In this document: positions 6,254 to 11,417 of the stretch, in pieces
How the letters are laid out: each line of letters opens with the position of its first letter
Position numbering within the stretch: position 1 is the stretch's first letter
NCBI GenBank assembly: GCA_031259035.1
Contig: JAIRLZ010000293.1
Location: 1-11,417 of the forward strand
Source of the DNA: Treponema sp.
Lineage (GTDB): Bacteria > Spirochaetota > Spirochaetia > Treponematales > Breznakiellaceae
DNA length: 11,417 nucleotides
Direction of reading: 5' to 3'
The notes under the pieces: model-generated
The model's database searches: none
Seen by the model: only the letters and a program-made list of their open reading frames with translations
What the model was told of the DNA's origin: nothing
Position numbers and translations under genes: made by a program

Positions 6254-6670
6254 CTAGAAAGAATCCACCATCGAAAGCCCGTTGTCTTTTAGAATTTGAA
6301 GCCCTTTCTCGTGATCCGCGAGTTTAAAAATAACCACCGCTTTTCCCGCTTTACTTTCAAGCGACGCATACAGGTACTCAATGTTTACCTGCGATTTTTG
6401 GAAAAGTTCCATGACATGCGCGAGACCGCCCGGTTTATCCTCTATTTCCACCGCCGCGATGTCGGTGATGCGGGTGGTAAAGCCGGCTTCGTTCAGGGCG
6501 CGCAACGCCTTGTCATGCTGATCAACGATGATCCGCAAAATCCCAAAATCAGCGGTGTCGGCTATGCTTATGGCGCGCATATTTACACCCGCTTCCGCGA
6601 GAACACGGGTGACTTCGCCCAGTCTACCCACCTTGTTTTCAAGGAAAACGGTAATTTGTTTTAATTCCAT
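6254..6670 (-). CDS. Tandem ACT-domain protein, probable aromatic amino acid sensor
   Basis: The 138 residues form two ACT domains, about 1-69 and 70-138. The first begins MELKQITVFLENKVGRLGEV and the second has VEIEDKPGGLAHVMELF, both in the beta-alpha-beta pattern with the ligand-binding Gly-Leu turn. ACT domains bind amino acids and usually regulate a partner. There is no catalytic domain attached. Stand-alone tandem ACT proteins of this length commonly follow phenylacetate-CoA ligase genes, and here the start is 11 bp after the ligase stop, with an AGGAGG site in the gap. I infer that it senses an aromatic amino acid or aryl acid for the ligase. A hairpin follows the stop. Confidence 0.85.
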   Translation of the reverse strand: MELKQITVFLENKVGRLGEVTRVLAEAGVNMRAISIADTADFGILRIIVDQHDKALRALNEAGFTTRITDIAAVEIEDKPGGLAHVMELFQKSQVNIEYLYASLESKAGKAVVIFKLADHEKGLQILKDNGLSMVDSF

Positions 6671-6681
6671 TTGGTTTCCTC

Positions 6682-7983
6682 CTAAATTTTTCTTCGATCA
6701 ATCACTCGTTTCGACTTGCCCATTGAACGCTCAATGGTTTTCGGCTCAACGAGTTTAACCTTGAGACCGACTTGCAGTTTGGACTTCATCACGCTCTCAA
6801 TGCGATGCCGCAATCCTTCAAGGTCCTTTGTTTCATCGCTGAAGAATTCCTGTTTCACTTCGACCTGAAGCTCTATTTCGTCAAGATGAGAAGCGCCGCG
6901 ATCAACAACGATGAGGTAGTGCGGTTCGGCGCCCTCCACCTCAATGAGCGCGTGTTCTATCTGGCTGGGGAATACGTTTACGCCGCGAATGATGAGCATG
7001 TCGTCGGTGCGTCCGAAAAGACGGTGCATCTTTCTGGTGGTGCGTCCGCAGGAACATGGCTCTGTGATGAAGTAGGTGATGTCTCGCGTACGGTAGCGCA
7101 GGAGCGGCGTGCCTTCCTTGGTGAGCGTGGTGAACGCCAGTTCGCCTTTCTCGCCTTCAGGCAGCGCCTTTCCGGTTTCAGGATCAACTATTTCCGGGTA
7201 AAAAAGGTCTTCGTTTATGTGCAGCCCATGCTGCGCCTCACATTCAAAGGCGACGCCCGGTCCAATGATTTCGGTCAATCCATAGATGTCGTAGGCTTTC
7301 ATGTTGTACTGGGCTTCGATTTCCTTCCTCATGTTTTCACTCCACGGCTCCGCGCCGAAGCACCCCTTGCTGACGGGCAGTTTTTTGAGATCAATGCCCC
7401 GCTCTCTGGCTTCCTCCGCCATATAAAGAGCGTAAGACGGGGTGCAGGTGAGCATGGTTGAACCGAAAGCCTCCATCACCATGAGCTGCCGCTCCGTATT
7501 GCCGGAGGACATGGGCAGCACATTCGCGCCTATGGTACGCGCCCCGTAGTGGGCGCCCGGACCGCCGGTGAACAACCCGTATCCATAGCAATTCTGCACT
7601 ATATCATCCGCCGTACAACCTCCGCCCGCAAGCGTACGCGCCATTGATTCGCACCAAATCTCGATGTCTTTGCGGGTGTAGGCGTCGACAACCGGAACGC
7701 CGGTGGTGCCGGAGGACAGGTGAATTTCTTCGATCATCGACTTGGGACAAGCAAAAAAACCATAAGGGAAATTTTCCCGCATGTCGTCCTTGGTAGTAAA
7801 AGGAAGCTTCTCTATATCCTCAAGCGTATGAATATCCCTCGCTTTTATGCCAAGCTCATCCATCTTTCTTGTATAGAAAGGCACAGTCTCGTAGAGTTTT
7901 TCCACCAGATTTTTAAGTCGCGCAAGTTGCAACCGCTTGCGCGCATCCGCACCCATAGATTCATATTCAGGATTGAATATCAT
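6682..7983 (-). CDS. paaK: Phenylacetate-CoA ligase family enzyme
   Basis: This ANL-superfamily enzyme activates an aryl acid such as phenylacetate to its CoA thioester with ATP, giving AMP and pyrophosphate. The 433 residues match the family length. Motifs seen are the P-loop SSGTTG at 90-95, YGLTE at 234-238, RYRTRD at 296-301, GRTDDM at 324-329, RGVNVFP at 333-339, and the C-terminal MGKSKRVIDRR holding the adenylation lysine. The P-loop reads GTTGVP where many PaaK proteins have GTTGKP. An in-frame GTG lies two codons earlier at 7989, but it overlaps the GAAAGGGG site at 7989-7996, which is well placed for the ATG at 7983. In anaerobes such ligases convert arylacetates from aromatic amino acid fermentation. 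The usual indolepyruvate oxidoreductase genes are not nearby. Exact substrate is uncertain. Confidence 0.9.
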   Translation of the reverse strand: MIFNPEYESMGADARKRLQLARLKNLVEKLYETVPFYTRKMDELGIKARDIHTLEDIEKLPFTTKDDMRENFPYGFFACPKSMIEEIHLSSGTTGVPVVDAYTRKDIEIWCESMARTLAGGGCTADDIVQNCYGYGLFTGGPGAHYGARTIGANVLPMSSGNTERQLMVMEAFGSTMLTCTPSYALYMAEEARERGIDLKKLPVSKGCFGAEPWSENMRKEIEAQYNMKAYDIYGLTEIIGPGVAFECEAQHGLHINEDLFYPEIVDPETGKALPEGEKGELAFTTLTKEGTPLLRYRTRDITYFITEPCSCGRTTRKMHRLFGRTDDMLIIRGVNVFPSQIEHALIEVEGAEPHYLIVVDRGASHLDEIELQVEVKQEFFSDETKDLEGLRHRIESVMKSKLQVGLKVKLVEPKTIERSMGKSKRVIDRRKI

Positions 7984-7988
7984 ATGCA

Positions 7989-7996
7989 CCCCTTTC
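7989..7996 (-). promoter_or_regulatory. Ribosome binding site that sets the ligase start
   Basis: GAAAGGGG on the minus strand sits 5 nt before the ATG at 7981-7983. The alternative GTG at 7987-7989 shares a base with it and would leave no spacer, so the ATG is preferred. Confidence 0.6.
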
Positions 7997-8028
7997 TTTA
8001 TAGTATTTCATACCTTATATATAGAAAG

Positions 8029-8056
8029 CAAGCGAAAAAACAGGTTTTTGCGCTTG
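8029..8056 (-). terminator. Hairpin after the symporter gene, probable terminator
   Basis: Arms of 12 bp, CAAGCGCAAAAA and TTTTTTCGCTTG on the minus strand, pair at 11 of 12 positions around a 4-nt loop. The structure begins about 25 bp after the symporter stop. The T-tract is inside the stem and the hairpin is followed only by CTTTC, so it is not a textbook terminator, but its position suits transcript ending. The AT-rich sequence beyond it (8001-8025, TATATATAAGG on the minus strand) may hold the ligase promoter. Confidence 0.45.
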
Positions 8057-8079
8057 CCGAATTTCACGACACATAGTTT

Positions 8080-9639
8080 TCACCGCGTTGCTTTCATCAC
8101 TTCAAATTCCTTTTGGATTTCCGCTGAGGGCGCTTTGGTGAGCAGGCTCACTACGAAAATGACGACGCAGGAAAGAATGAATGAAGGAAGCAGCTCGTAT
8201 ATGCTGAAGCCTCCGCCGAGCCTGCTGATGACGTTCTTCCAAAGCACGACCATGACGCCGCCCGACAGCATCCCGGCCGCCGCGCCCTGAAGCGTAACGC
8301 GCTTCCAGAACAGGGAGAAGAGCACGAGCGGCCCGAAAGCCGCCCCGAATCCCGCCCATGCGTAGGAGACGATTCGGAATATGGACTGGTTCCCTGAAAG
8401 GGCGATTATTGTTCCAAAAATGGTGACGAGGACTATCGCGAGCCGCGCCACCCACATGACCGTAGCCTCACGCGCCTTTTTGAAGAAGGTTTTGAAAAGG
8501 TCGTTTGCGAAGGATGAGGAGACGGCGAGCATGTAGGAATCCGAGGAACTCATGGAAGCGGCGAGGATGCCCGAAAGCGCAAAGCCGGCGATGAGGGGCG
8601 GGAAGAAATCCGATGTCAAATACAAGAAGATGTTTTCCGCCTCGCTGGCCGTGCCGAGAAGACTGGGGAAGTAGGCGCGTCCGATGAGTCCAATGGCGAC
8701 CGCGGCGAAGAGGGAGATGAAGCACCACGTGACGGCGATGAACTTTGACTTCCGTATTTTCGAAGCGTTTTCTATGGCCATGAAGCGTATCAGCACATGG
8801 GGCATACCGAAATAGCCCAACCCCCACGCGAGGCATGAGAGAATGCTGAGGAGGGGGTAGCTGGCGCCGCTTCCGAATTGGGGCGCTCCATTGACGACCG
8901 CCTGAACGCCGTCTTGCATGGCTGGCGTCGCAATGCCGAATATATCCAGGAACCGGGGAATGTCGCCTATCCGCTCTCCGACGCCGCTAAAGCCGCCTGA
9001 GAACACGAAGCCAAAAACAAGCACAGCCACGAGCGCGAAAGACATCAAGATGCCCTGAATGAGGTCTGTCATGCAGACGGCGAGGAAGCCGCCGAGCAGG
9101 GTGTATGCCAATAGAATCACCGCGCCGAGTGTCACCATCACTGAATAATAACGTTCCGCGTTAAACACATAGGTGAACAGTTTGCCGAAAGTGACGAATT
9201 GCGACGCGGTATATATAGAAAAGAAGACAAGAATAATGATCGCCGCAATGGTTTTCAGAACGTTCTTTTTGTCATGGAAACGTTTGCTGAAGAACTCAGG
9301 CAGAGTGATGGCGTTGTCCGCGATTTGGGAATAGTTTCTGAGGCGTTTGGCCACCAACTGCCAGTTGATCCATGTTCCCGCAAAGAGTCCCAGCGCCGTC
9401 CAGAACGCCTCGCCGCAGCCTGTGAAGTAGGCGACGCCAGGCAGTCCCATAAGCAGCCAGCCGGACATGTCAGACGCCTCGGCGCTCATTGCCACGACCC
9501 ACGGTCCAAGCCCCCGCTTTCCTATAAAATATTCCTCAATGCCAGCGTTGCTCCTGCGAGCGTACCATAGGGCTACCGCGATTGTAATCAACAGATATAC
9601 AACTATACCTATTAACATCTGTATGTTTGCAAAGGTCAT
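8080..9639 (-). CDS. putP: Sodium/solute symporter, PutP (proline) type
   Basis: A 519-residue inner-membrane carrier of the SSS family with about 13 hydrophobic helices. It uses the sodium gradient to import a solute, most likely proline. PutP-specific features are clear: the N-terminal GKRGLGPWVVAMSAEASD stretch leads into MSGWLLMGLPG with Asp57 and Ser59, which correspond to the Na+-site Asp55 and Ser57 of the E. coli protein. TDLIQG follows at 191-196, GYFGMPHVLIRFM at 275-287, and SGILAASMSSSDS around 356-368 with Ser364/Ser365 at the second sodium-site position. The ATG has a very strong AAGGAGGAGG site just before it. It is transcribed divergently from the lipid kinase across a 180-bp gap and is probably expressed alone, since a hairpin follows it. 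Proline as substrate is inferred from similarity. Pantothenate or other SSS substrates are less likely. Confidence 0.93.
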   Translation of the reverse strand: MTFANIQMLIGIVVYLLITIAVALWYARRSNAGIEEYFIGKRGLGPWVVAMSAEASDMSGWLLMGLPGVAYFTGCGEAFWTALGLFAGTWINWQLVAKRLRNYSQIADNAITLPEFFSKRFHDKKNVLKTIAAIIILVFFSIYTASQFVTFGKLFTYVFNAERYYSVMVTLGAVILLAYTLLGGFLAVCMTDLIQGILMSFALVAVLVFGFVFSGGFSGVGERIGDIPRFLDIFGIATPAMQDGVQAVVNGAPQFGSGASYPLLSILSCLAWGLGYFGMPHVLIRFMAIENASKIRKSKFIAVTWCFISLFAAVAIGLIGRAYFPSLLGTASEAENIFLYLTSDFFPPLIAGFALSGILAASMSSSDSYMLAVSSSFANDLFKTFFKKAREATVMWVARLAIVLVTIFGTIIALSGNQSIFRIVSYAWAGFGAAFGPLVLFSLFWKRVTLQGAAAGMLSGGVMVVLWKNVISRLGGGFSIYELLPSFILSCVVIFVVSLLTKAPSAEIQKEFEVMKATR

Positions 9640-9819
9640 GCCTCCTCCTTATTATTGGCAATGGCAAGAAGAGAGTCTTTTTCAAAAACTGACGCCTCAG
9701 TCGCGTTTTAGGAAAGCCTCCTATGAGAAGCATATAAAAAACTGAAAAAATAATCAAGGCGATCTCCTGCGCATGAGAAACATCTTTCCATATTTCCGTA
9801 TCTATGCTAGTATAAAACC
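9640..9819. other. Divergent promoter region between symporter and lipid kinase
   Basis: This 180 bp separates two divergent starts and must hold both promoters. On the minus side lies the strong ribosome binding site of the symporter. On the plus side a candidate promoter ends almost at the kinase ATG. AT-rich tracts occur at 9732-9757. I see no clear operator palindrome or riboswitch. Confidence 0.5.
9785..9813 (+). promoter_or_regulatory. Candidate promoter of the lipid kinase gene, possibly leaderless
   Basis: TTTCCA at 9785-9790 and TAGTAT at 9808-9813 are separated by 17 bp and each matches the sigma-70 consensus at 4 of 6 positions. Transcription would start at about 9820, the A of the ATG. 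No Shine-Dalgarno sequence precedes this ATG, which fits a leaderless message. A TATAAA at 9811-9816 is an alternative -10 and would place the start inside the gene. Confidence 0.4.
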
Positions 9820-10932
9820 ATGAAAAGCACTGACAATCTTGCTGTTTTTAGCGCGGGCGTCGCGCAAATTTGCGCCCATACGCCGCTTGCCGAAGACAAA
9901 CCGCTGCGCTGGACTATTATCGCGAATCCGAAAGCCGGCGGATTCACCATAACATCACGGTGGAAGAAACATGCGGCGGATCTTAACGCCGCGATAGAGA
10001 AAGCCGGACTAAATCCGTTGCATAAAGACGCGGCTCCCTCCGGCGTTGGCGACGCCGCCGGCCTGTCGCTCACCGGCAAGGCGGGAGACGCGAAACAGTT
10101 CGCCGAAGCCGTTGTCGCGGCAATGGCGCGGGATGACGCTTTTCATCTTATCATCACGGCGGGCGGGGACGGAACCAGTCTTGAAGCGCTGACCGCTCTT
10201 TTCTACGCCGCGGAATCGATCCGCGCCCGTTGCGCCGTACTGCGGCTTCCTATGGGAACAGGCAACGACGGCTCCGACGCATGGGAGCTTGGGAAGGCGC
10301 TCGATCTCATCGTCTCGCCTTCAACAATAACGCGCGTACCCGCCCTGCGGCTTGCCTGCGCGACCAAGGGCAAAGGTCCATTTCTGGCGTTCAACATCCT
10401 GTCCGTGGGGCTGGACGCATTTGTAACGCATAACACAAATAAGATGAAAGGCGCGTTGCCCGGCGATTCGTACAAACTTTGGGTTGACATCGCGTCCCTT
10501 TTCTACGATAGAATCTACACGGTTGGACACATGGACATCAAAGCGTTCGACGAAGCGGGGGCGGAGATTCGCTCCTTCTCCGGGAAGCCTCTTCTCATAG
10601 CTGTCGGCGCAAGCGGACGCCGCACCTACGGCTCGCACAAACATATCTTGCCCGACGACCGCAACGTATGCATAGTCTGGCAAATGCCCGTGTACAGGAA
10701 ACTCCTGCTCAAGGATAGTTTTACCACCGGCGCCCATAGAGACAAGCCGGAGGTGGCGCTGTTCACCGCGTCCCGCATAGAGTTTCAGGGCGAACACCCC
10801 ATATTGGCGCAAATGGACGGCGAGACCGTGTCGCTTGCGAAAGAGGATTTCCCGTGCGGCATCGCGCTTACTGGCCCTGTAATGCCGATTCTACAGCCCG
10901 CGCCAACTGATCGGAGCAAGACGTTTTCTTGA
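9820..10932 (+). CDS. Diacylglycerol kinase-type lipid kinase (DAGKc fold)
   Basis: The 370-residue protein belongs to the DAGK catalytic/YegS-like family, which phosphorylates a lipid hydroxyl such as that of diacylglycerol or a sphingoid base using ATP at the membrane surface. Landmarks are NPKAGG at 36-41, the nucleotide-binding GGDGTS at 115-120, and PMGTGND at 144-150. A C-terminal beta-rich lobe contains GKPLLIAVGASGRRTYG and the late ILAQMDGE segment. There is no membrane helix. No ribosome binding site precedes the ATG, so initiation may be leaderless, though a later in-frame start cannot be excluded because the first 28 residues lie outside the conserved fold. The last 65 bp overlap the convergent TSCPD gene, and the final residues after GPVMPI look like an unconserved tail. 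The lipid substrate is unknown. Confidence 0.88.
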   Translation: MKSTDNLAVFSAGVAQICAHTPLAEDKPLRWTIIANPKAGGFTITSRWKKHAADLNAAIEKAGLNPLHKDAAPSGVGDAAGLSLTGKAGDAKQFAEAVVAAMARDDAFHLIITAGGDGTSLEALTALFYAAESIRARCAVLRLPMGTGNDGSDAWELGKALDLIVSPSTITRVPALRLACATKGKGPFLAFNILSVGLDAFVTHNTNKMKGALPGDSYKLWVDIASLFYDRIYTVGHMDIKAFDEAGAEIRSFSGKPLLIAVGASGRRTYGSHKHILPDDRNVCIVWQMPVYRKLLLKDSFTTGAHRDKPEVALFTASRIEFQGEHPILAQMDGETVSLAKEDFPCGIALTGPVMPILQPAPTDRSKTFS

Positions 10933-11116
10933 AACCGCAGCGTATGCCTTTGAGTTGCCGGATGAGTTCTTCCGCGTCCATGCCGTCAACCAGCCTCGAA
11001 ATGGCCTGGAGGTTGCCGTTGCAGCCGTTCTCGAATGAAACGGCGTATACTTTATTGTCTGTAACGTCAAAATGGATCTTTGTGGAACACGTTCCATGAG
11101 TTTTATATTCAAACAT
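10868..11116 (-). CDS. Small TSCPD-domain (TIGR03905-type) protein
   Basis: An 82-residue protein of the family of small cysteine-rich proteins sharing the TSCPD domain (PF12637), which also forms the zinc-binding tail of some ribonucleotide reductases. The four conserved cysteines are at 10, 32, 60 and 67, in GTCS, GGCNGN-like (here ENGCNGNL), GIRCG and TSCSDQLA. The signature TSCPD reads TSCSD here, with Ser68 in place of proline. Length and start match the family. The role of the stand-alone form is not known; metal binding by the cysteines is inferred. The end overlaps the convergent lipid kinase gene by 65 bp. The ATG is only 14 bp from a GC-rich tandem repeat, so its promoter probably lies in or beyond that array. 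The nearest G-rich ribosome-binding candidate (GGGGG, 11130-11134) belongs to the first repeat unit, at a long 13-nt spacing. Confidence 0.85.
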   Translation of the reverse strand: MFEYKTHGTCSTKIHFDVTDNKVYAVSFENGCNGNLQAISRLVDGMDAEELIRQLKGIRCGFKKTSCSDQLARAVESALQGQ

Positions 11117-11129
11117 GGGTACTACTATA

Positions 11130-11417
11130 CCCCCAAAGGGGGTTTATATGCGAGGCGCCCACGCCCCCCAAAGGGGGCTTATCCGCGAGACGCCCACGCC
11201 CCCAAAGGGGGATTTATACGCGAGACGCCCACGCCCCCAAAGGGGGTTTATATGCGAGGCGCCCGCGCCCCCCAAAGGGGGCTTATACGCGAGACGCTCA
11301 CGCCCCCAAAGGGGGATTTATATGCGAGACGCCCACGCCCCCAAAGGGGGTTTTATATGCTAGACGCCCGCGCCCCCAAAGGGGGATTTATACGCGAGAC
11401 GCCCACGCCCCCAAAGG
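11130..11417. repeat. Tandem repeat array, 34-35 bp unit, runs off the window
   Basis: Nine copies of the core CCCCCAAAGGGGG are visible, the last one cut by the window edge. The AAA centres are at 11135, 11170, 11204, 11239, 11274, 11308, 11343, 11378 and 11413, so spacing is 35 or 34 bp. The rest of each unit is close to TTTATATGCGAGACGCCCACG. Each core can form a 5-bp GC hairpin. The first six units form two copies of a 104-bp three-unit block (11130-11233 and 11234-11337) that differ at only four positions. TTTATA follows the core in six of eight complete units; on the minus strand this reads TATAAA, a -10-like hexamer. There are no unique spacers, so it is not CRISPR. Function is unknown. 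Confidence 0.92.

Noticed and set aside
6772..7461. 229-residue plus-strand frame opposite the phenylacetate-CoA ligase gene
   Set aside because: Shadow frame of a gene whose motifs are all intact on the other strand.
11115..11363. Plus-strand 82-residue frame through the repeat array
   Set aside because: It is low-complexity translation of the tandem repeat, shifts frame between units because the period is not a multiple of 3, has no family resemblance and overlaps the TSCPD start.
11130..11417. CRISPR array
   Set aside because: Units are contiguous and alike throughout, with no unique spacers, and no cas gene is in the window.

Overview
The window is a bacterial chromosomal segment of moderate GC content, dense with ordinary metabolic genes. 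Most of them lie on the minus strand. The glycogen synthase, the lipid kinase and the many intergenic palindromes resemble what I know of Treponema-like spirochaetes. This placement is tentative: there is no rRNA or other phylogenetic marker here. The TrpB and TrpA proteins look closer to clostridial forms, which would fit acquisition by transfer, but I cannot test that.

Layout. Positions 1-114 hold the last codons of an unidentified plus-strand gene. A minus-strand trpB-trpA pair (365-2327) follows, with no other trp biosynthesis gene beside it. From 2340 to 3465 there is about 1.1 kb of eroded DNA: two families of long palindromes and one fragment of an ArsP/DUF318-type permease that has lost both ends. 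A run of minus-strand genes then fills 3466-9639. In transcription order these are a PutP-type Na+/solute symporter, a phenylacetate-CoA ligase with a tandem-ACT protein, glycogen synthase (glgA) overlapping a NUDIX hydrolase, and a DinB-fold protein. A divergent diacylglycerol-kinase-type lipid kinase (9820-10932) converges on and overlaps a small TSCPD-domain protein (10868-11116). The window ends inside a tandem repeat of 34-35 bp units (11130-11417) that starts 14 bp upstream of the TSCPD start codon.

How the genes work together. trpBA makes tryptophan from indole-glycerol phosphate or salvages indole. The ligase and ACT protein form a unit known in anaerobes for aryl acids derived from aromatic amino acids. 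The symporter may bring in an amino acid. GlgA uses ADP-glucose, and the overlapping NUDIX gene looks like an ADP-sugar pyrophosphatase that could hydrolyse the same nucleotide sugar. I found no defence system, phage, CRISPR, transposase, tRNA or rRNA. The points most worth a second look are the nested tandem repeat at the right end, the glgA-NUDIX coupling, and the permease fragment bracketed by palindromes.
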